From Bromus sterilis (Eukaryota > Streptophyta > Magnoliopsida > Poales > Poaceae), in NCBI GenBank assembly GCA_950022295.1, contig OX465597.1:257735016-257799015 (forward strand): 64,000 bases of DNA. Direction: 5' to 3'. The translations under genes were made by a program, and so were the position numbers. The notes beneath the pieces were generated by a model, which saw only the letters and a list, made by a program, of their open reading frames with translations, was not told the origin of the DNA and did no database searches. Below, in pieces: positions 10,759-22,122 of the stretch (position 1 is the stretch's first letter; each line of letters starts with the position of its first letter).

Positions 10759-12404
10759 GATATTGTTGTTCGACAATGATAAACCTGTGATATACAAAGA
10801 AGCGTTGATGGGCCCTGACTCCGGGATTTGGCTAAATGCCAAATAATCCGAGATAGTATCCATGGAAGTAAGTCAAGTTTTGAACTTGGTAGACCCTCGG
10901 AAAGACTAAAAGTCTGAAGAATATATATATGGATCTATAATTGATTCGGATGAAATTGTTTTATCCATAAAGCTCAACTCGTTGGAAAATTGTTTTCTAG
11001 TAAGTTCAAAGGTTGACTACGGCGAAATAATGTCGACCGTAGAAATGCTTTAGTCAGTTCGGGTTATACTAGCAATTACTACATATCTCATTTATAGGAT
11101 ATGGTAGAATGAACGTCAAAAACAAAGTTCCTACACGGAAATATAACAAAGGACGTATACGTGATACGACCGGAATGTTTTGTCGATTCAAAGGATGCTA
11201 AAATAGATGCAAGCCTTGGATATCCAGTGATGGACTGAAGCTAGCATAATGGAGTTGGAATTTTCGTTGTGATGAAATTGCGAAAAGAGTTTGTTTTCAT
11301 CAGGAATAACGAAGATGCTTGAATATTCAAGAAAGTAAGTGGGAGCTGAATAATATTTCTAAAACCTTATGTAGATGACATATTGTTGATTAGAAATGAT
11401 ATAAATTTCTTGACACGAATAAGGTCTTTATTGGAAATAGTTTTCAGCTGAAGTACTTGGGCTAATATAGCATTAGTATTGAGCACAATGATCTATGTAG
11501 ATAGTAAGTGTCTGATCATGCTAAAGCCAACATTACATGTTGACATGATACTAAAGTAGTTTAGTATTAATACGCCAAGAAGGATGTTCTTGCCGAGGTC
11601 ATGGTGAAAAGTTGTTTGCGGAAATCGGTGTTCATGAACACAGATAAGCAAAACACATGAATTGGATTTCACTCACCTATGTGTTTGGATTAATCATGTA
11701 CACCATAATATGTAAAACGACCAGATATGTCCAGTGCTCCAAAAGGTTGTGAGCAAGATACCAAAGTGATCAATATGTTGATCATTGAACAAACAGTGAA
11801 AAGTTAAACTTATGATAGATAAGATATGTTTCTCGGAAAATGGAGATAATGAAGAGCTCGTTGTAACAAGTTACACCAGCTGAATTTTTGATGTAAACAG
11901 TTACACCAATTCAGTCTTCATACTTACTCCAACCGATTTTCGATTTTAATTGGGATTATGTGTTTCACACGTAAGGGTGGCACAGTATGAAGGAACTGTG
12001 TTAAGTTAGATACTGTGGCGAATTCTACAACAGAGGCTAAGTATATTGTTGCTTAAAGAAGTAACAAGGGAGGGTATTTTGAGTCATCAGTTCATTTATG
12101 AACATGGTATGGTTTCCTAGATGCTTGAAGCTCATGGAACATTGACGAATGATTTCATGACTTATTCTGAAGGAACCAAGGTCCTGCCAAATGATTCAAA
12201 CATATACAAAGCTAAACTGATAAAATTAGTAAATTTTATGATAGCGTGAAAAACGCGAAGATATGCAAGATACAAACGGGCCTGAAGCATCAGATCCGAT
12301 GATGAAGTCTATACCACAAATGAAGCATGTATTACACCGGTATGCCATAGGTGTAAAATGCTCAAGCACTGATAATATTATTGAATCTAGTGCAAGTGGG
12401 AGAC
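10759..12404 (+). pseudogene. Decayed Copia RT-RNase H region, first (partial) copy
   Basis: These 1,646 bases match 17861-19506 in length and almost every base. I noticed one difference, TTGAATCTAG against TTGACTCTAG near the end. Remnants of Copia pol are visible: TATGTAGATGAC at 11368 encodes YVDD of reverse transcriptase, followed by LLIRND. Around 12024 the phrase STTEAKYIVA marks RNase H. Stops and frameshifts interrupt every part. The polypurine tract GCAAGTGGGAGA precedes LTR2 at 12405. Both internal copies share the decay, so it predates the tandem duplication. Confidence 0.88.
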
Positions 12405-13747
12405 TGTTGGAAATATGCCCTAGAGGCAATAATAAAATGTTATTATATATATATTTCCACGTTCGTAATTAATGTTTATATTTCTGTGCTATAATTGCAA
12501 TGACCCTGACTGTGAGATTCAGAAGAAAACTCATTTGCATGTGTGGAAATGTAAACACCAAGAGTTCCTGGTTTAGCCTCTAAGATCAGCTCATGTGCTA
12601 ACTGATGATTACGTTTTCTTAATCATGGACATTGTTCTTGTAACAAGGATGTCAGTAGCAATGGGAACATATTGTTAGCAGAACAATGATGTTGAACCGA
12701 CCCCAGTATTGAATGATATACTTAGAGATCACATCGTAACAACGTTATAAGTCATATCAGGAAATGTTATCATATACGTAATTCCTTAGACCATGAGAGT
12801 ATCGAGTTGCTTCACACAGGAAGACATGCTTTGGTTCTTAGATGAATCCTCCCGTAAATGGGAAGTAGTAAAATAAGTTCTGGGTATGTCAGATGGTGTG
12901 GCTAGTGACTGTGATAGTTCAAGAATGGGATTTTCTCCTTCACGATGAAGAAGATATTCACTTCGGGCCCACTCGGTATGAAGGTATCCATTATAGTCTG
13001 GCCAGACGCATTGTGATCCAGTCACAGGGATACCGGAATACGATAACGAGAAAAGGGACAAACGAGCAAAGAGGATAACGAGTGGCTTGTGTTCAAGAAG
13101 TTGTTACACATGGGTGCCAAACATCTCTCCTCTAACTTTGTCATATATCACGAAGCAAAGGGAATGGTACATGAATAAACATAATGGTTCACTCGAAGTT
13201 ACTTCGTGTATGTGCGGGAGTCAACATGGGTGTCCATGGCTCCGCTGTTGATTATTGGCTATTGACGAAAGGCTGTTGACCTATGTTCATGTCCGCATTA
13301 TACCGAACCTATTGGGTCACACACTTAACGAGCAGTAGTCTGTTAGAATACTAGAATGGTAGAAGGTTTAGTGGAAGCAAAGCAGAATAGTTCATACGGG
13401 TACCGGAAGTAGTTCCGGGGATTTATGAAATAGTTCATACGGGCACCAAAAGTAGTTTTGGGTATTTAAGGATATGTCCGGATCACTCTAGAGTAGTCCC
13501 AGGTGGTTCCGGAACATATGAAAATGGTAATGGGAAAGTTTACGATCAACCGGAATAGTTTCGGTGATCGGTGGACAGCTTAAACAATATGTTGTGTTCA
13601 CCGGACATAATAACCTTTGCCCGGATGGCTCCGAAACCCATTTAGATGGCTCCGGAACATTCGTTAGAGGTTCCGGAAGGTATTGGAAGTGCTCCAGAAG
13701 TGTCCGGAATGTCCCGAAACGGTCCCGGTATGTCCCGGAAGGTCCCG

Positions 13748-13785
13748 GAAGCTTCTAGAAGGTCATGGAAGGTTCCGGAAGGTTC
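13748..13785 (+). promoter_or_regulatory. Heat-shock-element-like array in LTR2
   Basis: GAA and TTC triplets alternate at exact 5-base steps: GAA 13748, TTC 13753, GAA 13758, TCA 13763 (one mismatch), GAA 13768, TTC 13773, GAA 13778, TTC 13783. Heat-shock factors bind arrays of alternating nGAAn pentamers, and three are normally enough. Weaker units (TCC, GTA, TCC, GAA, TCC) continue the same phase back to 13723. It lies about 170 bases upstream of the TATA box, a sensible promoter position. That it responds to heat is inference. Confidence 0.6.
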
Positions 13786-13954
13786 CGGGCTGTACCACCC
13801 ACTCCCCTGCGCCCCTAGCCTTGGGGGGCAAGCCACCTAGGCTGCCCTGGCCGGCCAAGGGGTGGGGGCGCACCAAGGGGAAGGTTTGGGAGGTTTGGGA
13901 GTCCAAGTTGGACTCCCCACCCCCCTTATTGCGCCCCAAGGGCCTCTTGGCCAC

Positions 13955-13963
13955 CTATATAAT
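13955..13963 (+). promoter_or_regulatory. Probable TATA box in LTR2
   Basis: CTATATAAT sits just after the GC-rich promoter block and before the region expected to be R. The same motif is at 21132-21140 in LTR3. Transcription would start some 25-35 bases downstream. Confidence 0.6.
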
Positions 13964-14458
13964 GTGGGGGAGGGGTGGGGGGCGCAGCACAATCAGTCCC
14001 CAAGGCCTATGCGCCACCCTCCCTCCTAAAAACCCCGTTGCTCCACTTTTAGACCCCGGTTTAGACGTTGTTCTAGATCGGAATCCGTTAGGGTTTTCTC
14101 CCTCTAGTTTTCTCGGTGGTGTTCATCTCTGGACGGTAGAGCGCTGCTGGATTGCTGCTACGGGATGTGTGGATACTAATGGAGGGGTCGTACCTTCGAC
14201 CCTTCTTCGAGGAGCTTGTTCATGGGACTTGTCCGTGGGACTAGATCGCGGGACTTGTTCGTGGGATTGATCGAGGGACTGTTCGTGGGAGAACTTGCGA
14301 GATCTACTTCCACTACGTCCACGAGCTTCACCAACTCTACTTCCTCTACATCGGTTGGTGAGCCATGACCTAAAACCTTGTATGCAATCTTCTTGGAAGA
14401 TCTTGGGTTCTTGATTCGTAGGCCGAAATTTTTTGTTTTCTACTACGTTTCCCAACAG

Positions 14459-14471
14459 TGGTATCATGAGC
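14459..14471 (+). other. Primer-binding site of the Copia element
   Basis: TGGTATCATGAGC lies one base after LTR2. It is a tRNA-Met-type site with one inserted T relative to the common TGGTATCAGAGC. It shows that LTR2 is the 5' LTR of the second unit. Confidence 0.85.
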
Positions 14472-17400
14472 GATCCTTGATTAGATGCATGTTTAGGTAG
14501 ATCATATGTTGATATGAGGCATTGATTTTCTTGTTTGCTTCCCTATCATGTGATCTTTTCTTTGCTCGACGGCATGATGTGATTTTGCTACAAGGTTTGA
14601 GTTTTGCCATGATCCCTCTATGCTGCTCTTAGTATGCTGGTTGCCTTGATCATGGACTACATCAAATTCCTTGGATCTCATCCTAGTCTTGCTATAGAAA
14701 ATTTTACATGAACGGGCTTGTGGATTTTATGAACTCAAATCCACACGGGGGTCACGCGTTTAACGAAGTTTGGCTTGTGGCATTAGTTGCTACACGCACC
14801 CCGTATGTTAAACTAGCAACAAAAGAAGTATCGTTTTTTTGTTTTGTCTAGGGTTTCTCGTTTGCCTTGTAAACCTGCTTAACAACCACGATAAAAGTTG
14901 CAACAACCCGTGTAGATGGCGATCTAACTCGTTTTTGCAGAGTATGCATGTGATGTGGTATAGCCTTCAAGATTTGCAATGTGTTTGTATGAGATGCTAT
15001 ATGTTATGTAATATTTATTCGCGACCTGCGTGTCGTGGTACGGCATGATGACTGGAGTCATATGATTGTCACTTAATTATGGCCTGCGTGCCAGAACTGT
15101 TTATTAGCTCGAGGCAAAGCAATAGATAGATGCAAGGTGATGATCTACGATGCGGAGGTGGACCCCGACGCACATGCCGGAAGCCGTGGTGATGTTCCCG
15201 GTGCCAAGGAGAAAGTTGGTGGACGCGGTGACTTCTACCACGACGGCGTGAAGACTACAAAGACTTCACGAAGCAAAGGGCTATATCATATCACATAATT
15301 TTATGAACTGCCTGTGATGTTTATCCCTTTGATGCACCCTTGTTTGATGCGTGGTAGTCGTGTTTTATTAGGGTGATCTCTCGCAAAACAATATCAAGTT
15401 GATAGTGTTCTTCCAACTGTAGCACCGTCTATACTATGTTTCACATCGGAGCAGGTCATGTCACATGGGTGCACACGTGTGTGACGCATAAAAGGCGGGT
15501 GTGTTAAAAGAACACACAGCACATTACACTTGGTTGTCTTGACGGTTTGGATAAAAGTTTTCTACCGGAACACGCCCATCGAAAGATGAACAAGAATCAC
15601 CTTTGGCGTGATTGGCAAGTTGGCCTACCGGTCCAGTCTAAGTCATCAGTGATGTCACATCAATGGCTGACAATTGGGTTGGATCTTGAATCACTCCAGC
15701 ATCAATTACGAGAGATATTGATCTGAGTGGGAGCGCACTTAGTAATTAAATTGATTAATCACAAGTGCAACTTAATTATGAACAAAGTCTTAGTATTTGC
15801 ATTATCGTTGTAGAATAATGGCTCGCGTTACCACCTTCCCAATTGTTTTTGATTAACTGTATTATCTGGTAAAAACTTTACGATTGGTACCGTATTGTGA
15901 GGACTATCCTCAATATTGCCGAGAAGGACCATGTCCTATCGCTAATTTTCGATGCTCTCCCGCTAATGCAATGGATGATGTGACTTATGTACATAATCCA
16001 AAAGGCTAGAATTCCACCACAGCTAAGTGTATTGTCGTAATCACCATGAAACCCGAACTTTGAAACGTTTGGGATAGTTATGTTATATTCATGGAACTGA
16101 AAAATTGTTTTCAGTGATAAGACAATTGATGTAGGATATAAGATATCTAGTACAATGTCTGATTGTAAGCATTAGTGAAAATGTTCATTGTGCTCTAAAC
16201 AAAACTGATGTGTGGGATCCAGAAGAACAATGATCATATGATGATGAGGATTAAGGGAAAGGAAGTTCCATAGGGTGTTAGTAAGACTTACACGCCGGAA
16301 AGTCCATGGCCTGCGCCACCCTTGATCATGTGTGATCTTCTGTGAGTAGGAGTGACATTGGAAATAGAACTATGATACGTATAAAGGCAAAACGAAAGAA
16401 GACTGGAATAACCAGCTCAGAAATGAAAGTCATACGGAGTTATAGATGAATTCATTGCTGGTCAAGAGATGTAATTCTTGGGAATCATGATTAAGCAGTT
16501 AATTGTGGATTCTGTATATTGTGATTAAACTGTTGATCACCGGAATATCACATCGATTGCATATTGTTGCAACTCGATGCAAGAAATACTATGGCCTTTA
16601 TGACTAGCTAATGATGAGTTTTGACACGCTCGGGAACACGGTAAAAGGTTTACTATACCGTGTGTTGACTCTATGATTATCTTCATAATTCATTTTAGAG
16701 TTGATTAAATTGTTACTACACTTTAGCCTTGTTGCAAAACATCATTTTGAATCATGTTTTTTGCAAGAGAGTTGTTCAAAGCTATGAATAACGTAAAGGC
16801 CATACTTCCATTATAAATAGGGTGTATGTTATGAATCTTGATAATAATACTAAACATTCATAACACTGACGCTAAACGTCGCAAGACTAACAGAAATACC
16901 ACATAGATGTGGCACTGCCGTTTATCACAAGTGACATAACATGCATGAAGAATTTCCATAAGTGATGGACTTTCGAGTCATATGATTATGAATCACTTGA
17001 CGCTTGCGATCTTTGTCTCGAATTAATGTGACTAAAACACCGTTAATAGGCCATACATAAATGGGCAACTAAACCATTGGTAATCATACATGATGATGTG
17101 TGTAGTCCAATAAGTGTAGTTGTGTGCAGTGGATTCCCTATCTTCACTCATGAGTTGAAGTAGATATGTGGATATCTGTTCAATAGAGACATACGTCTGA
17201 AATCTTTGAAATGTTCAAGGAATTTTAGAGTGAAATAGAAATTCATTGTAACAAGAAAATAAAGCTTCTACAAATTAGATTGTAGAAAGTAATATTTGAG
17301 TTACAAGTTTAGCGAACGTCTGATGAGTTGTGAAGAAGTGTCATAACTTGCGTCTCCCGGAACACCACTATGAGTAAAGTGTTCGAGAGATGTAATCAAT

Positions 17401-19506
17401 CCATGTATGACACGGTAAGATCAAATATGATGTTTATCAATTTGCCATTATACTTATTAAAGTTATGCGTTAGTGACTACGGCTTTTACACTGAAAAGAG
17501 CACCATCAAATCTGTTGAAATGACACCATATTAGATGTGGTATGGACTGTTAAAACCATGTTGTCTTTTCTTAAAATTTGGGTATATGAGGCATATGTTT
17601 GACATACTCAAAACCCCAAATCAGATAAGTGCTACTTTGTTAAGGTTATGCCAAAAGTTTTGGTATTCCTCTATCACTACACAAAAGCAAAACTGTTTGC
17701 TGTTAATAACAATGTGTTTTGAAGAAAAATAGTTTCTTACAAAAGAGTGAGTGGGAGGACAGTGTAACTTGTCAACGATTGTTGAATCTTCAGAGGAGTG
17801 CGCAGCTGAACCACACAGATTAGACAAAAATCGTACAAACATTCATGATATGTAAAACGAGATATTGTTGTTCGACAATGATAAACCTGTGATATACAAA
17901 GAAGCGTTGATGGGCCCTGACTCCGGGATTTGGCTAAATGCCAAATAATCCGAGATAGTATCCATGGAAGTAAGTCAAGTTTTGAACTTGGTAGACCCTC
18001 GGAAAGACTAAAAGTCTGAAGAATATATATATGGATCTATAATTGATTCGGATGAAATTGTTTTATCCATAAAGCTCAACTCGTTGGAAAATTGTTTTCT
18101 AGTAAGTTCAAAGGTTGACTACGGCGAAATAATGTCGACCGTAGAAATGCTTTAGTCAGTTCGGGTTATACTAGCAATTACTACATATCTCATTTATAGG
18201 ATATGGTAGAATGAACGTCAAAAACAAAGTTCCTACACGGAAATATAACAAAGGACGTATACGTGATACGACCGGAATGTTTTGTCGATTCAAAGGATGC
18301 TAAAATAGATGCAAGCCTTGGATATCCAGTGATGGACTGAAGCTAGCATAATGGAGTTGGAATTTTCGTTGTGATGAAATTGCGAAAAGAGTTTGTTTTC
18401 ATCAGGAATAACGAAGATGCTTGAATATTCAAGAAAGTAAGTGGGAGCTGAATAATATTTCTAAAACCTTATGTAGATGACATATTGTTGATTAGAAATG
18501 ATATAAATTTCTTGACACGAATAAGGTCTTTATTGGAAATAGTTTTCAGCTGAAGTACTTGGGCTAATATAGCATTAGTATTGAGCACAATGATCTATGT
18601 AGATAGTAAGTGTCTGATCATGCTAAAGCCAACATTACATGTTGACATGATACTAAAGTAGTTTAGTATTAATACGCCAAGAAGGATGTTCTTGCCGAGG
18701 TCATGGTGAAAAGTTGTTTGCGGAAATCGGTGTTCATGAACACAGATAAGCAAAACACATGAATTGGATTTCACTCACCTATGTGTTTGGATTAATCATG
18801 TACACCATAATATGTAAAACGACCAGATATGTCCAGTGCTCCAAAAGGTTGTGAGCAAGATACCAAAGTGATCAATATGTTGATCATTGAACAAACAGTG
18901 AAAAGTTAAACTTATGATAGATAAGATATGTTTCTCGGAAAATGGAGATAATGAAGAGCTCGTTGTAACAAGTTACACCAGCTGAATTTTTGATGTAAAC
19001 AGTTACACCAATTCAGTCTTCATACTTACTCCAACCGATTTTCGATTTTAATTGGGATTATGTGTTTCACACGTAAGGGTGGCACAGTATGAAGGAACTG
19101 TGTTAAGTTAGATACTGTGGCGAATTCTACAACAGAGGCTAAGTATATTGTTGCTTAAAGAAGTAACAAGGGAGGGTATTTTGAGTCATCAGTTCATTTA
19201 TGAACATGGTATGGTTTCCTAGATGCTTGAAGCTCATGGAACATTGACGAATGATTTCATGACTTATTCTGAAGGAACCAAGGTCCTGCCAAATGATTCA
19301 AACATATACAAAGCTAAACTGATAAAATTAGTAAATTTTATGATAGCGTGAAAAACGCGAAGATATGCAAGATACAAACGGGCCTGAAGCATCAGATCCG
19401 ATGATGAAGTCTATACCACAAATGAAGCATGTATTACACCGGTATGCCATAGGTGTAAAATGCTCAAGCACTGATAATATTATTGACTCTAGTGCAAGTG
19501 GGAGAC
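14472..19506 (+). pseudogene. Decayed gag-pol region of the Copia element, full-length copy
   Basis: Five kilobases lie between primer site and LTR3 without an ORF above ~70 codons, yet coding relics remain. At 15882-15983 a short open stretch with IVRTILNIAEKDHVL resembles BARE-type gag. At 18470-18481 YVDD of reverse transcriptase is still readable. RNase H relics follow near 19126, and the polypurine tract GCAAGTGGGAG ends at 19506. I could not recognise protease or integrase. The flanking LTRs are almost identical, so the gene wreckage must be older than the insertion. The copy was probably mobilised by another element's proteins. The same applies to 10759-12404. Confidence 0.85.
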
Positions 19507-20866
19507 TGTTGGAAATATGCCCTAGAGGCAATAATAAAATGTTATTATATATATATTTCCACGTTCGTAATTAATGTTTATATTTCTGTGCTATAATTGC
19601 AATGACCCTGACTGTGAGATTCAGAAGAAAACTCATTTGCATGTGTGGAAATGTAAACACCAAGAGTTCCTGGTTTAGCCTCTAAGACCAGCTCATGTGC
19701 TAACTGATGATTACGTTTTCTTAATCATGGACATTGTTCTTGTAACAAGGATGTCAGTAGCAATGGGAACATATTGTTAGCAGAACAATGATGTTGAACC
19801 GACCCCAGTATTGAATGATATACTTAGAGATCACATCGTAACAACGTTATAAGTCATATCAGGAAATGTTATCATATACGTAATTCCTTAGACCATGAGA
19901 GTATCGAGTTGCTTCACACAGGAAGACATGCTTTGGTTCTTAGATGAATCCTCCCGTAAATGGGAAGTAGTAAAATAAGTTCTGGGTATGTCAGATGGTG
20001 TGGCTAGTGACTGTGATAGTTCAAGAATGGGATTTTCTCCTTCACGATGAAGAAGATATTCACTTCGGGCCCACTCGGTATGAAGGTATCCATTATAGTC
20101 TGGCCAGACGCATTGTGATTCAGTCACAGGGATACCGGAATACGATAACGAGAAAAGGGACAAACGAGCAAAGAGGATAACGAGTGGCTTGTGTTCAAGA
20201 AGTTGTTACACATGGGTGCCAAACATCTCTCCTCTAACTTTGTCATATATCACGAAGCAAAGGGAATGGTACATGAATAAACATAATGGTTCACTCGAAG
20301 TTTCTTCGTGTATGTGCGGGAGTCAACATGGGTGTCCATGGCTCCGCTGTTGATTATTGGCTATTGACGAAAGGCTGTTGACCTATGTCCGGAAGATGTT
20401 CTGAGTCATGTCCGCATTATACCGAACCTATTGGGTCACACACTTAACGAGCAGTAGTCTGTTAGAATACTAGAATGGTAGAAGGTTTAGTGGAAGCAAA
20501 GCAGAATAGTTCATACGGGTACCGGAAGTAGTTCCGGGGATTTATGAAATAGTTCATACGGGCACCAAAAGTAGTTTTGGGTATTTAAGGATATGTCCGG
20601 ATCACTCTAGAGTAGTCCCAGGTGGTTCCGGAACATATGAAAATGGTAATGGGAAAGTTTACGATCAACCGGAATAGTTTCGGTGATCGGTGGACAGCTT
20701 AAACAATATGTTGTGTTCACCGGACATAATAACCTTTGCCCGGATGGCTCCGAAACCCATTTAGATGGCTCCGGAACATTCGTTAGAGGTTCCGGAAGGT
20801 ATTGGAAGTGCTCCAGAAGTGTCCGGAATGTCCCGAAACGGTCCCGGTATGTCCCGGAAGGTCCCG

Positions 20867-20904
20867 GAAGCTTCTAGAAGGTCATGGAAGGTTCCGGAAG
20901 GTTC
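20867..20904 (+). promoter_or_regulatory. Heat-shock-element-like array in LTR3
   Basis: It repeats the LTR2 array: GAA 20867, TTC 20872, GAA 20877, TCA 20882, GAA 20887, TTC 20892, GAA 20897, TTC 20902, all in 5-base phase. Here it lies ~228 bases before the TATA box at 21132 because the 58-bp segment is retained. Confidence 0.6.
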
Positions 20905-21131
20905 CGGGCTGTACCACCCACTCCCCTGCGCCCCTAGCCTTGGGGGGCAAGCCACCTAGGCTGCCCTGGCCGGCCAAGGGGTGGGGGCGCACCAAGGGGA
21001 AGGAATCCCCCTCCAGGTGGAAAGTCCAACTCTCCAATATGGCAGGTTTCCGGTGGGAAGGTTTGGGAGGTTTGGGAGTCCAAGTTGGACTCCCCACCCC
21101 CCTTATTGCGCCCCAAGGGCCTCTTGGCCAC

Positions 21132-21140
21132 CTATATAAT
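21132..21140 (+). promoter_or_regulatory. Probable TATA box in LTR3
   Basis: CTATATAAT, identical to 13955-13963 in LTR2. In a 3' LTR it could drive read-out transcription into the Tekay LTR remnant at 21640. Confidence 0.55.
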
Positions 21141-21639
21141 GTGGGGGAGGGGTGGGGGGCGCAGCACAATCAGTCCCCAAGGCCTATGCGCCACCCTCCC
21201 TCCTCTAAACCCCGTTGCTCCACTTTTAGACCCCGGTTTAGACGTTGTTCTAGATCGGAATCCGTTAGGGTTTTCTCCCTCTAGTTTTATCGGTGGCGTT
21301 CATCTCTGGACGGCGGAGCGCTGCTGGATTGCTGCTACGGGATGTGTGGATACTAATGGAGGGGTCGTACCTTCGACCCTTCTTCGAGGAGCTTGTTCAT
21401 GGGACTTGTCCGTGGGACTAGATCGCGGGACTTGTTCGTGGGATTGATCGAGGGACTATTCGTGGGAGAACTTGCGAGATCTACTTCCACTACGTCCACG
21501 AGCTTCACCAACTCTACTTCCGCTACATCGGTTGGTGAGCCATGACCTAAAACCTTGTATGCAATCTTCTTGGAAGATCTTGGGTTCTTGATTCGTAGGC
21601 CAAATTTTTTTGTTTTCTACTATGTTTCCCAACAGAGAC

Positions 21640-22122
21640 GCCCTGGTCACCTCCAATCTTCTTCCCCTCTCTCTGTCTCTATCCCTCCCTCTCCCGCTCG
21701 AAATCAACGCCGCCCGAGGACCACCGTGGCTCGCGGCCGAGGAGAACCCGTGGCCATCGAGCTCTACGAGACCAGACACCTTGTCCAGGATGAAGCCCGG
21801 CATCGACTTCGACTAGCCACGCCCTCAATCGAAGCCCGGGGGCCACGAGCACGACTCCAGCTTCAAGAACTCGCCGCCTGCCGCCGGGGACGCCATCTTC
21901 AAATTCTTCGCCTGTGCTGCTCCAACAGCTTCCCCGAGCTCTTCCTCGTGATCAGGGTGAGTTGGAGCTTCGTTCCCCTCCCTCCTTGCTTTTTCCTGTG
22001 GCCGGATTCAAGTTTACGGCGAGGATAGCAGCCGGCCGCCGCACCTCGTCGTCGCCGGCGTCGAAGTAGCTCTCCCCTTGAACCCCCGTTGGCGTAGCTC
22101 GAAGCGGACGAGCACGGGCGTC
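21640..22122 (+). repeat. 3' LTR of the Tekay-type element, second part, truncated
   Basis: The LTR resumes after the Copia insertion and aligns to 1346-1828 of the 5' LTR. It includes the exon-1-like segment and its donor (exon end 21956, then GTGAGT). The match stops at 22122, inside GGGCGTC, where minus-strand Athila-like gag begins. No TSD or LTR end is present, so this is a deletion or rearrangement breakpoint. Confidence 0.9.

Larger units (their letters stand above)
12405..14457 (+). repeat. LTR2 of the Copia composite (2,053 bp)
   Basis: It starts TGTTGGAAATATGCC, ends CCCAACA and is followed by the primer site at 14459. Compared with LTR3 it lacks 17 bases after CCTATGT (near 13289) and 58 bases near 13884. 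The 58-bp loss lies between two GGGAAGG repeats, which is typical of microhomology-mediated deletion. Otherwise the two LTRs are nearly identical. It contains the phased GAA/TTC array and a TATA box listed below. Confidence 0.93.
9967..21634 (+). mobile_element. BARE/WIS/Angela-type Copia composite with three LTRs
   Basis: The order is LTR1 (9967-10758, 3' part missing), internal tail (10759-12404), LTR2 (12405-14457), complete internal region (14458-19506), LTR3 (19507-21634). The outer flanks carry the same TSD, GAGAC, so the array is one locus rather than two independent insertions. LTRs start TGTTGGAAATATGCC and end TTTCCCAACA. A tandem of this form is expected from unequal crossing-over between the 5' LTR of one chromatid and the 3' LTR of its partner. 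A later deletion removed the rest of LTR1 and most of the first internal copy. The join shares CGA with both parents (10756-10758, 13196-13198 and 17858-17860). Confidence 0.93.
19507..21634 (+). repeat. LTR3 of the Copia composite (2,128 bp)
   Basis: This is the outer 3' LTR, ending CCCAACA at 21634 and followed by TSD GAGAC (21635-21639). It is the least deleted of the three LTRs and keeps the 17-bp and 58-bp segments that LTR2 lost. Confidence 0.94.
713..22122 (+). mobile_element. Tekay/Del-type Gypsy retrotransposon (chromovirus), 3' LTR split and truncated
   Basis: The order is 5' LTR (713-4403), tRNA-Met-type primer site (4408), gag-pol (4875-9356), polypurine tract (~9319-9333), then the 3' LTR beginning at 9334. 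Gypsy order (protease, RT, RNase H, integrase) and a C-terminal chromodomain-like tail place it with the chromoviruses of the Tekay/Del type. A Copia element entered the 3' LTR after base 9966. The LTR resumes at 21640 and stops matching at 22122, where an unrelated minus-strand Athila-like fragment begins, so the last ~2.6 kb of the 3' LTR and the right TSD are lost. LTR ends are TGTCAGAACC and GGTCCCGACA. Confidence 0.9.

Noticed and set aside
13683..14270. 195-codon plus-strand frame in Copia LTR2 (and 20802-21284 in LTR3)
   Set aside because: It is a by-product of the GGTCCCGGAA-type repeats in the promoter. The two LTR copies are not in the same frame after the 58-bp difference, and no protein family fits.
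9967..14457. Two independent Copia insertions next to each other
   Set aside because: Only one TSD pair (GAGAC) exists, at the outermost ends. The inner LTR2 is flanked by polypurine tract and primer site rather than by target duplications.
21555..22028. 157-codon frame across the Copia/Tekay junction
   Set aside because: It starts in the Copia LTR end and runs into the Tekay LTR, so it is a chance fusion of two repeats.
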